Assembly: GCF_002844275.1 (NCBI RefSeq)
Contig: NZ_NXGX01000010.1
Span: forward strand, 1-64,000
DNA: 64,000 bases
From: Thalassospira lohafexi
GTDB lineage: Bacteria > Pseudomonadota > Alphaproteobacteria > Rhodospirillales > Thalassospiraceae
Direction of reading: 5' to 3'
This document shows, piece by piece, positions 13,421-19,474 of this stretch. Numbering within the stretch: position 1 is the first letter of the stretch; each line of letters starts with the position of its first letter. Both the position numbers and the translations under genes were made by a program. The notes beneath the pieces were generated by a model, which saw only the letters and a list, made by a program, of their open reading frames with translations, had not been told where the DNA came from and did no database searches.

Positions 13421-13614
13421 GCCGTGCCGATGACGTTCTGAACATTGGTGAAAACCTGATTTGCAGAAGAAGGGGTGTTGCCCTCGCCCTGTGCGGAAGC
13501 CCCGGAATCAGAATTGCCCGCGCTGGAATTGCCTTCCGCGCGGTCATCCAGGACCTGTTCGATATCTGTATCGGTGAGACCGACACCATCATCTTGATTG
13601 GCGGGCGAGGCCAA
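1..13614 (-). CDS. giant RTX calcium-binding repeat protein, 3' end outside window
   Basis: One frame stays open from a TTG start at 13614 to the window edge, giving at least 4,538 codons with the C-terminus missing. An in-frame TAG lies just upstream, and GGGAG sits 8 nt before the TTG, which decides the start. After about 60 hydrophilic residues the protein is almost wholly RTX sequence: GGxGxDxLx nonapeptides in blocks of three to six, alternating with strands of the type DYSxxxxGVTVDLxxGTATG and IENVxGSxxDDxIxGD. Eight copies of a second module (DTFVF...DFDxxxDxIDL...GNxVITxxDGxxITLxGV) recur. Residues about 350-848 are a D/E/S/T/G-only segment. RTX nonapeptides bind Ca2+ and fold as beta-rolls after type I export. 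I saw no catalytic or adhesin domain in the visible part. The exporter genes lie directly upstream on the same strand. Secretion is confidently inferred; biological role is unknown. Confidence 0.93.
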   Translation of the reverse strand, partial: MASPANQDDGVGLTDTDIEQVLDDRAEGNSSAGNSDSGASAQGEGNTPSSANQVFTNVQNVIGTAYDDVLVGDSQDNTLVGGDGNDILEPGEGEDEVTGGAGRDTFVLESGFAKTTITDFSIDEDELALTDLGVNNANDLMSLAVDDGAGNTVITFATGDILVLQGVSKADLANVSLVAAPQISDVSVSSGSTNEDGGVAGAADEDANVIDGTAGDDTIAGTSGDDVISSGGGADAVVGGDGEDTLSLDGAADGMDADIAQGRATDVSGANRVEFSDIENLRGTSGNDVLRGDDGDNSLSGGAGDDTFAASDGSDVIDGGSGENTLDYSDAEQGVHVDMDSGAAETIADDDASEETSGNSSDDTSGDDAASGDGDETGSGDATADETNDSASGDSGDNTETNETDGGDETGAADGSDGASGESQEDDSTDSSDGEETQSGGGETSGDDASGRDSSDSDTGTSGETDETDDTTSEGADGDASGSGDDAAEDNATDTDTTENSDDETGADDSTGESGSSETAEDTPSGEANSGDSEDGGDSGPDTDSDTGTENGSGDETENTGGSTGSDTTDANETGAESEEEGSTGEGTTGDSGSDETSGSGSDDTLNSGETDGSDSGDGADGDTDSDIDTDTGSEGENDTDTGSGSAGDSGATDGETTDGGESEDEAAGDDASDTISEEETGADGDDEDDTETGDESAGDDTSGTGIDDGSDEEPEETTDESGDEAGQTEQDNTTPGLEAGAQGGQESDESETGEAESGETETGETDGADGGDTETEETETGDAGEGDDASGEDASGDDDTSSEDTGSGDSGTENESETDEAETGEGAEGEADTDTDVTDTADGEDGSNIYDNTPTSGKDVVQGTENADILGGGAGDDTLQGGGGDDSLDGNSGDDVLQGGLGDDVLRGEDGKDLLQGGDGNDSLYGGADDDVMQGGQGDDLLVGGAGDDVMQGGSGNDFLRGGAGNDHIQGGDGVDTASYSDATGAVTVDLSQNTATGGAGNDIVQMVENVVGSDHDDHITGDDSDNVLDGGAGVDTLTGGAGDDILTGGSGKDDFELTENFGNDTITDFTGSEDIIDLSQLGIQDFATLQSMMSDDGNGNTVIDFGDQGVLTLEGVTSDSLVADQFRGFGRIFETEGDDAGGGTDGNDAIYGYGGNDTLGGGAGDDVVSGGYGDDTVSGGAGNDTLRGQEGIDTVDYSGTDGSVTVDLEAGTASGADGNDILDRIENVIGSNYDDELYGDSGTNVLRGGDGNDTIVGRGGNDTLDGGAGDDLFVGEDGNDVYIGGEGTDTLDLSAREGGLKVNLGTGVVSDSTKGETDNVSGIENIITGAGNDQLLGTGDDNNFNAGAGDDLVDGGGGSDTLDGGEGNDTVSFNSQTGLNVNLADGTAITDSGTSSISNFENVRGSTNADTITGDDGNNILMGLGGDDTLSGGAGDDTLVGGDGVDTADYRDVSGDMNVDLSQGTATGDGSDSLSSMENVLTGDGNDVVRGDSQDNLIDTGAGDDTVFGSAGDDTLIGGDGSDTLSYSSGSDTPGVKVDLEAGTVTGSDFVDQISGFEQVEGSAFNDTMLGSSGDDILLAGAGDDTIDGRGGDDTLSGGAGDDTFVVSADSGNDLITDFDPANDVIDIQGIEDLELFGDIVDFIGEDEAGNATITIGDAVITLDGVDPDSLTYKNFVGIRSLEGTEAGDDLTGTNRSDVIDAKGGDDTVFGGAGNDTISGGDGKDAISGGSGNDVIDGGADNDVINGGTGADTLDGGDGQDTVSYQGETKGVTVDLEAGTGTNGTDTDTLSNFENVTGSGYDDILSGDDQVNTLKGGGGNDTLIGGEGDDTLLGGTGWDTVDYSDAAGSVSVDLGNGTATGADGNDTLGEIENAIGSDHDDVLRGSAAKNTLSGGAGDDTIDGGAGQDVLTGGAGADTFVFNQTSGEDKVTDFDPSEDKIDLSSFGIPNWEALQNKIGIDDDGNAVITINDQILTLEGVSPEELTVGNFVDLETLGATEGDDVINGTDFDEVIDGLGGNDTISAGDGDDTVFGGAGDDTLSGGDGSDILDGGDGQDAVDYSATTGVTVDLAAGTGSVNGGETDTLSNIEDVIGSAQRDIISGDDQSNTIWGGAGGDDLAGGGGNDLIDGGAGDDTLSGGAGDDTLAGGSGTDLADYSDAEGGVTVDLVAGNASGAAGNDTLSNIEDIAGSDYNDTLIGDDGRNVISGGAGDDSIDGGAGDDTLLGGAGNDIIEGGDGTDTVDYSASEPVTINLAEGTATSESGTDTLSAVENVIGSAGADDITGDDGVNVINAGSGSDTIRGGAGDDTLSGGSGADVYKIAIGDGNDTVTDFSASSDKIDVTELPVESYGQLYEMMSENENGDLVIDFGDDTSMVLKGVGIDDISADNFIGVRDIVGTSGDDMLYGTNGEDTLSGLDGNDTLYGLEDSDLLQGGAGDDTLIGGHGNDVLDGGDGIDTADYSDETDDVTVDLKTGNVSATSGNDTLRNVENVVAGAGNDSLSGSNGDNVLDGGAGDDVLSGLDGDDTLIGGDGEDTASYSSSTSGVNVDLSEQTATGGAGNDTLSDIENVIGSNHSDTLKGDAGDNELRAGAGDDILIATEGDDVISGGSGRDTVDYSDASGAVDADLALGTVSGMGNDQILNVENLTGSDFDDSISGNQLANVLDGGDGDDLISGGAGNDTLLGGAGNDSLVGGAGADLIDGGDGIDTVDYANASDAVEISLATGETDDTTGDTVLNVENVIGSTLGDNITGSDADNTMLGGGGDDTFNVSAGDDVIDGGEGADTVDYSNSQTGVDVDLDIGSVDKAAGTDVLTSIENVTGSDADDVISGSSGTNTLRGGAGDDTLDGRAGDDVISGGEGDDTLAGGDGTDTLDYSSANGAQNIDLANGTATGADGNDTVSGFENVTGSEHDDTITGDDADNRLDGGDGNDFITGGAGNDVLSGGAGDDSFVGELGDDTYVGGEGSDTLDYSDAQSGLDIDLANNTATGEGIGTDTISGVEQIIATDHNDTIVGGNGNETILAGAGDDYVAGGAGNDTLDGGDGEDTLGFADANGVSVDLESSTVSGDGNDSIANFENVDGSAGNDTISGDSGVNTLAGNAGNDVIDGRGGDDVLLGGAGNDIIRGGDGDDQIDGGVGNDTLISGAGDDILVGGEGVDRASYAESDAAVTVDTTQNTVSGSATGTDTLEGIEEIEGSSHDDTFMGGAQNDTFIGGAGDDTFDAGAGDDTLTLGAGDDQVIFNPGDGHDTITDFDVSTDVIDLTPFKIAGYGSLEHMFGSDADGNLTITFDSGDSITLEGVSADQLGEDNFTGVIRLGTSDADDIAGGAGNDVIDALDGDDTVSGGDGNDHLMGGDGNDTLSGDAGDDTLSGNAGSDVLSGGEGNDTADYSTESAGITADLATGTVAGGDGDDTLDSIENITGTLHDDTLIGNDENNTLSGLDGDDVMVGGGGDDVLDGGDGSDTVDYSNATDAVDVNLSTGTATGEGTDTLTNIENVVGSDFNDKITGNAGNNTISSGAGNDAINAGQGDDIVDAGTGDDEIAGGAGNDILDGGAGNDVLLGEEGNDTLSGGEGDDIVEAGAGSDWVYGDTGDDILDGGDSENDIDTVDYSNVDAGVTVDLVNQYASGGGGNDIVRNFERVIGTDYADTLVGSDGVNTLDGGSGNDTLFGGAGDDVIITGDGEDVIVLKPGGGNDTATDFDVTQDTIDLSSYGIEDYATLRDQMADDANGNAVITLADGESITLEGVSVDDLGPGNFFGYEVIIGTEFEDNIIGSQISDEIHALESDDIIDGQAGDDDIYGDEGNDTLIGGAGDDTLRGGDGNDTADYSDTTEGVTVDLGAGTATGEAGNDTLESIENVTGGGGDDVLIGDENANILDGGEGNDTVIGNGGDDTLIGGEGEDVLSYADANEGVTVDLADGTATGGAGNDVIDGFETVIGSDHDDTIAGDDMDNVLDGGAGNDTLLGGAGNDTLVGGDGDDIVDYSDQTDGVVVDLENGTGIATDGTDTLDGIEGATGGSGDDTLTGSVGDNVLAGGAGDDSLLGGDGNDTLAGGDGADFIDGGAGDDVLSFEGDRVAADGDTTDHVGSPTTDGTGDVADISGKNLSDDSFVGGDGNDTLIAGDGDDAIILDRDHAGGGAANPSIVDIENIDAGAGNDVVDLTSETHSYGEVTIDGGAGDDTIWSNDGDDVISGGDGADNIHGGAGADVIDGGADDDILDGGEGADTLDGGAGNDTIMAGAGDDVLTGGDGADTLDLSGADGATINLAEGTASSDATGIDSIDGFENVIATDGNDDITGSAGDNTIDAGAGDDTVTLDAGNDDLDGGDGTDTLDLGNTTGGVTVDLAAGTASGANTGSDTVANFENIIGSDDDDTLTGSDDANRIDGGAGDDTIDGGAGDDILTGGEGDDRLIAGDGNDTLSGGSGSDTFVFEDGDDADLVSDFDIGSDVISLPDLGISAWTDLQPLLSDGPDGAVITLPSGGTVTLAGVAVDDLTPSHFEGIENVGTPGDDTLGGGDGNDTIDGGDGEDSVGGGSG
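11075..12560 (-). other. acidic low-complexity segment inside the RTX protein
   Basis: About 495 codons in the RTX frame encode almost only Asp, Glu, Ser, Thr, Gly and Ala, with Asn and Gln occasional and hydrophobic or basic residues nearly absent. It interrupts an RTX module: a DYSDAEQGVHVDMDSG strand leads straight into it, and regular RTX repeats resume after it with GSNIYDNTPTSGKDVVQGT. The reading frame is intact on both sides, checked at several points, so this is not a frameshift artefact. Such a segment would be disordered and strongly negatively charged. Confidence 0.85.
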
Positions 13615-13688
13615 GACACGTACTCCCTACTTGGGAATTATGATTACCAAAACCACCCAGAAACTCAGGCAGCAAATTTATATACAGT

Positions 13689-13717
13689 AGTATAGATTAG
13701 AATAAACTATCCAGCAA
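13689..13717 (-). promoter_or_regulatory. candidate sigma-70 promoter of the RTX gene
   Basis: On the minus strand TTGCTG (13717-13712), a 17-bp spacer and TATACT (13694-13689) make a good -35/-10 pair in the AT-rich 240-bp gap between the adaptor gene and the RTX gene. The leader to the TTG start would be about 70 nt. It suggests the RTX gene can be transcribed separately from the exporter genes. Just upstream, CTAATTAAGTTAG (13738-13750) is nearly palindromic and could be an operator. Confidence 0.5.
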
Positions 13718-13854
13718 CCGCATATACGCAGCAGAATCTAATTAAGTTAGGTTTTTTCATATTTCAGAGGAATTTGGAAGATGAATCCATGACCTGTCAG
13801 AATCTGTCAGGTTGTATAGTTTGGATATTCCACGCCGCATGGGTTCCGCATGCT

Positions 13855-15162
13855 TTATTGTTCGCGGAATGCGCGATCAAAGCTGGTGGTGATCGGCGAA
13901 AACAGGTACGCAAGAATCGTCCGAGCCCCAGTCACGATCTCCAACTGGGCGGGCATACCGGGTGACAGTATCATGCCTTCATGCTCGGCAAGGCTGTCGG
14001 CATCAATTTCAATCATTGCCTGAAAATAAGACCGGCCTTCGGCATCGGTCAGGCGGTCGGGCGACACATCCGTCACCGTCCCCTTGACCGGCGCAAACCA
14101 GCGCTGGCTAAAGGCGGTGACACGGATATTCACGCCAAGCCCGGTCGAAACCACATCGATATCATTGGGCGAAACACGAGCCTCAATCACCAAACGGTCA
14201 TCAAGTGGCACGATTTCAAGCACCTTGGCTCCGGGCGGGACAACACCGCCGACGGTGGTGAACTGCATATTGGTCACCGTGCCGTGGCGCGGCGCCTTGA
14301 TGTCGGACCGTATCAGGATATCTTCGGCCGACCGAAGACGTTCATTCAGATCGGAAATCTCGCTCTGGATATCGCGAAGCTCGGTATTGATGGTTTGCAA
14401 GTTATCGCGCATCAATTGCGACTGGCTGGCTTTGACCTGCTGAATTTGCTGCTCGATTCGCGCAACATCCGCCGAGAACCGCCCGATATTTCCAAGCGTC
14501 TCAACCAACCGACTTTCAAGCTGTAACAACCGGGTGCGCCTGGCATAGCCAAGGTCGACCATCGGCTTAACCATGGCGAGCTCTTCCTTGACGATCCCGA
14601 CCTGTTGCTCGGCGGCGGTTTTTTGCTCACGCGTGGCGACAATTTCGCGGCGCAGCTCCTTGATCCGCTCGTCATAAAGCGCAAGCTCACCGGCAAAGGC
14701 GCTGCGGCGGCTGTCAAACAGGGTTCTTTGCGCATCCGTAATCGAAAAATAGCGCGGGTCTTCAAGTGGGGCGGGGAACACCAGACGATCCTGATTGCCA
14801 CGTTCGGCAATCAATCGGGTCTGTGTTGCCAGCGCATTGAGATAGCGGTTGTTAAGCAAGTCAAAGCTTGCCCGTGCGCGCGTGTCATCCAGGCTGATAA
14901 GCACGTCACCGGCCTTCACCCGTGCGCCGTTGCGCACCAGAATGTCGCGAATGATCCCGCCTTCAAGATGCTGAACGCTCTGACGACCGGAAAAGGGTGC
15001 CACCACCCCACTTGCCGTTGCCGCCGAATTGACCTGTGCGGTTGCCGCCCACAGCAAAACCGACCCAAACCCAAGGATCAGGATCAAAAGCCCGATCCGC
15101 ACCAACGGTTTCACATCGGTATCAAGATCACGCGCAGTTGGCAGCTCCACTCCGGCCATCAA
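13855..15162 (-). CDS. HlyD-family type I secretion membrane fusion protein
   Basis: 435 residues, the usual size for PrtE/HlyD adaptors. It has a short cytoplasmic N-terminus, one membrane anchor (about residues 20-42, VRIGLLILILGFGSVLLW), a lipoyl/barrel-sandwich half (GGIIRDILVRNGARVKAGD), a long periplasmic coiled-coil pair (about 140-290) and a C-terminal beta-barrel with IKAPRHGTVTNM and the family ending GMPAQLEIVTGART...PI. In the family it links the inner-membrane ABC exporter to a TolC-type outer-membrane channel. Its ATG overlaps the exporter stop by 4 nt (ATGA), so the two are translationally coupled. No outer-membrane partner is encoded in this window. Substrate is most likely the RTX protein downstream. 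Confidence 0.95.
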   Translation of the reverse strand: MMAGVELPTARDLDTDVKPLVRIGLLILILGFGSVLLWAATAQVNSAATASGVVAPFSGRQSVQHLEGGIIRDILVRNGARVKAGDVLISLDDTRARASFDLLNNRYLNALATQTRLIAERGNQDRLVFPAPLEDPRYFSITDAQRTLFDSRRSAFAGELALYDERIKELRREIVATREQKTAAEQQVGIVKEELAMVKPMVDLGYARRTRLLQLESRLVETLGNIGRFSADVARIEQQIQQVKASQSQLMRDNLQTINTELRDIQSEISDLNERLRSAEDILIRSDIKAPRHGTVTNMQFTTVGGVVPPGAKVLEIVPLDDRLVIEARVSPNDIDVVSTGLGVNIRVTAFSQRWFAPVKGTVTDVSPDRLTDAEGRSYFQAMIEIDADSLAEHEGMILSPGMPAQLEIVTGARTILAYLFSPITTSFDRAFREQ

Positions 15163-17642
15163 GCCCCACCACGTCGACGTTGTGCCGATCCTTCAACCAC
15201 ACGCAATTGCGGCCGTGCGCCGCGCGGACGGGCCGGCGGCGTATCAACGGGCTGCTCAATCGCACGTCGCGGTCGTTCGGCATCGCGCTTGGCGGCTTCA
15301 CGTTCGGCATCTTCGCGGAATTGACGCATCCGGCTGGCGGCGGCTTCACGCGCGGCCATGACCGCTTGCGCGTCTGCTTTCTTACGTTCGGCCGCGGTCA
15401 GTTGGACCTGCTCACGCACGGTGCGTTTGGTGCTCAATGGTTTCTGCTTTGGCGGCTCTGCCGCAGCGGTTTTTGCCGCCGGGCGCTTTGCCACGGTGGG
15501 CCTTGATGCCACAGGTGACTTTGGTTTTTCCGAGGCGGTTCTGGATGTCGGCGACGGCGACTTGGACGCCGCGACATCTGCTTGTTTTTCCGCGACCGGA
15601 CGCATGGTCATCATTGTGCCACCCGGTGTTGGCTGAGGCACCATTTTGGGTTTGGCAATCCCGGCGGCTTGTTTTGCCGCCTCTGCCCGCGCGGATCCAC
15701 CTGTCGTACCATCCGATCCAAAATCGGCAATTTCGGGCATTTCAACGTCGGGTTTCACCGCCGCAGGATGGGAGGTGGCGGCACTGTTTTTTTCAACAAT
15801 CGGACGCGGCGCATCTGGATTGGGCACTGCGATTTGTTTTGGCGTAATGCGCATCTGTCCGTCTGCTGGCGCAGGCTGCTTGAATGCCACGGGGGGAACG
15901 GCCCCTGAATTGCCTGATATTTCCGGCATTTCCTGCGCAGCGGATGCTGGAATTGGCGTTCGGCCGGGTACAGGCACAACTTTAATCTGCCCATCCGCAA
16001 GGGCAAGGATCGCATCCGCACGGCTTAGAATTTCGCGCTCATGACTGACGATAAAGGTGGTAATGCCATTGCGGCGCAAAACATCCATCAGATCGCCAAT
16101 ATGGGCCACCCCATTGTCATCAAGGGCCGTCGTCGGCTCGTCAAGCAACAGCATGCGCGGCCGGGCAAACAGGGCCGCGGCAAGGGCAATCAATTGTCGC
16201 TGCCCACCCGAAAGGTTCCGTCCACCCCGATCCACGCGCGTTTCATATCCGTCCTGAAGGTCGAGGATGAACTGATGCGCCCCGGCAAGCTCGGCGGCCT
16301 GAATGATATCGCGCATGTCCGCCTTGCCCAGCCGGGCAATGTTTTCGGCAATCGTACCGGGAAACAGAAACGGGTTCTGCGACAGATAGCCAATCTGCGT
16401 GCCGATATCGCCACGCTCAATGCGCGATGCTTCGACCTCGTCAAGCTTGACCGATCCCGATCCGGGCAACCAGATGCCCATGATCAGTTTTAAGAGTGCG
16501 GTTTTGCCCACCCCGTTAAACCCGGCAATCGAAATGATCTGGCCCGGTCCTGCCTTGAACGAAAATCCCTTAAACAGGACATTGCGGCTGTTGGGCGGCG
16601 CAAAAACAAGCCGGTCCACCGTCACGGCCATGCCACGACCGCGTGGCAAAGGGGCCGGAATGGTCGGCTTTTTATCAAGCAAAATCTTATTAAGGCGATC
16701 AAACGAACTGCGCGCTGAATTCCAGCTGCGCCACGCCGAAACCGCCCCGTCAAATGGGGCAAGCCCGCGCATTCCAAGGATCATGGAGGCCACCATAATC
16801 CCGATTGTGATGCTTTCGGACAAAACCAGATAAGCCCCAACCCCGATAAAGCACACCTGCATCGCGAGGCGAACGAAATGCGACAATGTGGTCGATGTGC
16901 CAACCCGGCGGCTTGACTGTCCTTCCCAATAAAGCGAGTCGGATTGATCCGCCTGCCACCGCTGGCGCGCCGATGGCGTCATGCCCATCGCTTCCATCGC
17001 CTCGGCATTGCGCACATAGGTTTCTTCCTGCGCGATGCCACGGTTCTGGCTTTCTTCGGATCGGTCGACGGAAATTTTGGATGCGGCTTCGTTGACAATC
17101 GCAATCACGATCAACAACACCGCCCCGCCGCAGGCCACAAGCCCAAGCCGAGTATCGAAAACAAACACCACCCCGATATAGACCGGGGCCCACAGGAAAT
17201 CGATCAGGGCAAAGGGACCACTCCCGGTCAGGAATCCCCGCAACCCATACAAATCGCGCAGCGGGCGCTGGCGCATGGGTGTTCCGCGCGCGGATTGCTT
17301 TACGACATGGGCAAACAGCTCCCCACCCAGACGCAGATCAAGGGCCGTACCAACCCGGATCAAAACCCGTGATCGCAATTGTTCCATAGAGGCAATGAAC
17401 ACAAGGACAAGCCCGATACCAACGGTCAGAAGGGCCAGCGTATCGACACTGCGGCTTGAAAGCACACGGTCAAACACCTGCATGGAATAGATCGGAATAA
17501 CCATGTTGAGCAGGTTGATCACCATGCTAAATCCGCCCACGAGCGCAATCGACCGCCAGAACATGCGTTCCAGCGGGGTCCGATCCCCTTCGCGTCCCGC
17601 ATCCGTTTTGCGGTTTGGCCGGATTTTATCCAACAGGCCCAT
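15159..17642 (-). CDS. type I secretion ABC transporter/ATPase (PrtD type) with long C-terminal tail
   Basis: I start it at the ATG at 17642, 5 nt after GGAAGG, rather than the GTG at 17660; this gives 827 residues. The N-terminal half is the six-helix exporter domain, with no C39 peptidase domain. The nucleotide-binding domain has Walker A GFNGVGKT (about 374-381), signature LSGGQ (477-481), Walker B MLLLDEP (497-503) and H-loop SHE (533-535). PrtD-type exporters normally stop near 570-600 residues. Here about 265 residues follow: a Pro/Ala/Lys-rich disordered stretch, then a charged helix-prone segment (ERKKADAQAVMAAREAA) and an Arg-rich end. Energises export of the neighbouring RTX protein (inference from adjacency and family). 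Confidence 0.94.
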   Translation of the reverse strand: MGLLDKIRPNRKTDAGREGDRTPLERMFWRSIALVGGFSMVINLLNMVIPIYSMQVFDRVLSSRSVDTLALLTVGIGLVLVFIASMEQLRSRVLIRVGTALDLRLGGELFAHVVKQSARGTPMRQRPLRDLYGLRGFLTGSGPFALIDFLWAPVYIGVVFVFDTRLGLVACGGAVLLIVIAIVNEAASKISVDRSEESQNRGIAQEETYVRNAEAMEAMGMTPSARQRWQADQSDSLYWEGQSSRRVGTSTTLSHFVRLAMQVCFIGVGAYLVLSESITIGIMVASMILGMRGLAPFDGAVSAWRSWNSARSSFDRLNKILLDKKPTIPAPLPRGRGMAVTVDRLVFAPPNSRNVLFKGFSFKAGPGQIISIAGFNGVGKTALLKLIMGIWLPGSGSVKLDEVEASRIERGDIGTQIGYLSQNPFLFPGTIAENIARLGKADMRDIIQAAELAGAHQFILDLQDGYETRVDRGGRNLSGGQRQLIALAAALFARPRMLLLDEPTTALDDNGVAHIGDLMDVLRRNGITTFIVSHEREILSRADAILALADGQIKVVPVPGRTPIPASAAQEMPEISGNSGAVPPVAFKQPAPADGQMRITPKQIAVPNPDAPRPIVEKNSAATSHPAAVKPDVEMPEIADFGSDGTTGGSARAEAAKQAAGIAKPKMVPQPTPGGTMMTMRPVAEKQADVAASKSPSPTSRTASEKPKSPVASRPTVAKRPAAKTAAAEPPKQKPLSTKRTVREQVQLTAAERKKADAQAVMAAREAAASRMRQFREDAEREAAKRDAERPRRAIEQPVDTPPARPRGARPQLRVVEGSAQRRRGGA

Positions 17643-18121
17643 GATGTCCTTCCGGTTCACTTACCACTGTCATCAGTCGTAGCACGCATAGCAATGGTCC
17701 CACGCAGGAGTGCTGCGACGGGTACCCTATCCAATTGCATACTCCCACTATTCTAGGTGAATATATAAGGATGCGTTAACAAATAGGCGCAAAACCCTTC
17801 ATTTCATTAGGTTATGCGTCAATAAAATTGCTCTGATCCGTCTGATACCCGTCCCCAAAGACCGATCAGGCGGTCCATCATGTCTCGAGTCTCAAATTCC
17901 GGCTTCGGAGTCTCATCGCCTTGGCGCGACCAATCGACGTTGCATTTTCAAAGTACACCCGATCACTTTATCCATCGCCTTCCTTGCCCCTAAGCCCCCA
18001 ACACCACACCTTATTTATATGGCACTTCAACACGCAACCGCGACACTTTGCATCAGTCAGGCCCTCTCAAAGCGCCCCGCTCCTTGATCACAATAAACCA
18101 TCGCAAACAGTGAAAGTCCCC
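17643..18121. other. divergent intergenic region, exporter / M48 protease
   Basis: About 480 bp with no convincing gene; reading frames into it from the protease have no good start. It must hold promoters for both directions. I see an imperfect inverted repeat GTCGTAGCAC / GTGCTGCGAC (17676-17685 and 17710-17719, one mismatch) in the exporter leader, an AT-rich block near 17757-17835, and two direct copies of GAGTCTCA at 17887-17894 and 17908-17915, 21 bp apart (two helical turns), which could be an operator. Confidence 0.4.
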
Positions 18122-19015
18122 ATGCCAGAGGAAAACTCACCACTTCCTGTTTTTATACAGCGCTTTCTGGCCATCCATCCGGGTGGCGCATCCCACGCGG
18201 GGGCGCTTCTGGTCTGCATGATCGGTGTTCTGGCAGGATGCGCGTGGATGCTTGGCGGCTTTACCATGATTGTCTCAGCCGCACTTGCGGTTGCGATGAT
18301 GCTGCTTTTCTCACCCATGGTGTCACCCGAATTTGTCATGAAGCTCCTGCGCGCCAAACCGCTTGATCCGCACTTCTACGAAGCGACCCATGAAATGGTT
18401 GGGCTTCTGTGTGATCGCGCCGGGCTTGCCGAACGGCCCAAGCTGTTTGTCCTGCCGGGCAAAGGTGTCAATGCCATCACCACCGGTACGGAAAAGGGCA
18501 CCAGCATTGCCATTTCAAACGACGCCCTGCATGGCCTGTCACCGCGTCAGATGCGCGCCATGCTGGCCCATGAAATCGCCCATGCATGGCACGGCGATAC
18601 GCGCATTTTATTGATCACCGATGTGATCTATCGCGCGACATGGACAGTTGCGATTTTTGGTTTGGCACTGGCGTTGTTTGGCAACTTCAATCCACCGGGC
18701 TGGATGATTATTCTGTTTGGCATCGTCCCGACCATCAGTTTCCTGTTGCAACGTGCGGTCATCCGCAATCGGGAATTTGCCGCCGATCACGGTGCCAGTG
18801 ACCTTCTCAATGGCCCCGAAGACATGATTGATGCTCTGCTCCATATTGATCAGATCAACAAAAAACGCCTGGGCCTTATCCCCTATCGCAGCACCCAGCC
18901 GCCCCACATACTCGATACCCACCCCAGCATCCGCGCCCGGGTGAATGGATTGCGCGCCCTAAAGCCCGGCACATGGCAAAAATTCTTTGAAAGCCGGCGC
19001 ATGCCCGGCTCATAA
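18122..19015 (+). CDS. M48-family zinc metalloprotease (HtpX-like membrane protease)
   Basis: 297 residues from the ATG at 18122; the frame extends further upstream but that part is low-complexity and lacks membrane-protein character. Two hydrophobic segments lie near 25-70, the zinc motif HEIAH at 150-154 with the third ligand region NREFAADHGA further on, and a hydrophobic pair between them (IYRATWTVAIFGLALALF, MIILFGIVPTISFLL). This order matches HtpX-type M48B proteases, integral inner-membrane endopeptidases that degrade damaged membrane proteins. The next gene starts 7 bp downstream, so they are probably co-transcribed. Specific substrate unknown. Confidence 0.88.
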   Translation: MPEENSPLPVFIQRFLAIHPGGASHAGALLVCMIGVLAGCAWMLGGFTMIVSAALAVAMMLLFSPMVSPEFVMKLLRAKPLDPHFYEATHEMVGLLCDRAGLAERPKLFVLPGKGVNAITTGTEKGTSIAISNDALHGLSPRQMRAMLAHEIAHAWHGDTRILLITDVIYRATWTVAIFGLALALFGNFNPPGWMIILFGIVPTISFLLQRAVIRNREFAADHGASDLLNGPEDMIDALLHIDQINKKRLGLIPYRSTQPPHILDTHPSIRARVNGLRALKPGTWQKFFESRRMPGS

Positions 19016-19021
19016 TCATCC

Positions 19022-19360
19022 ATGTCGTTTCAACCCGACCCCAAAAACAGTGCCGATCTTGGCCCCTGCCCGATCTGTGGCCGCCCGATGCATGCCGGAC
19101 CAACGATTGACCGCCATCACTGGACACCCAAATCACAGGGCGGAACAGAAACCCAATGGCTGCACCGGGTCTGCCACCGCATGATCCACCGGCTGTTTGA
19201 CGAGGCCACCCTTGCCCGTGACTTTGATCAACCCGAAAAGCTGACACGCCACCCCGACATGATCAAATTCATCAAATGGGTGCGCAAAAAACCCGCCGAC
19301 TATATCGACTGGCCTGAAAACAGCGGGCGATATGGCCGCAAATGGTCAAACCGGCGCTAA
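19022..19360 (+). CDS. small HNH-endonuclease-fold protein
   Basis: 112 residues. It carries a CPICGR knuckle (about 16-21), then DRHHWTPKSQGG, then LHRVCHRMIH, the beta-beta-alpha metal pattern of stand-alone HNH proteins (His-His ... His/Cys-His). Free-standing HNH proteins of this size are nucleases or, often, of unknown role in alphaproteobacteria. It sits 7 bp behind the M48 protease and has no restriction, phage or toxin partner beside it, so a housekeeping or repair role is as likely as defence. Metal-binding residues are complete by eye. Confidence 0.75.
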   Translation: MSFQPDPKNSADLGPCPICGRPMHAGPTIDRHHWTPKSQGGTETQWLHRVCHRMIHRLFDEATLARDFDQPEKLTRHPDMIKFIKWVRKKPADYIDWPENSGRYGRKWSNRR

Positions 19361-19474
19361 AGGCCATTTTTATCGGGACTGTTGCCCCATCCCGGATATG
19401 TTTATCATTTACGCAAACGGGTCAGATCATTACTAGGATCGAAACACCTGCATGTGACCAACCGGGGAAAACCA

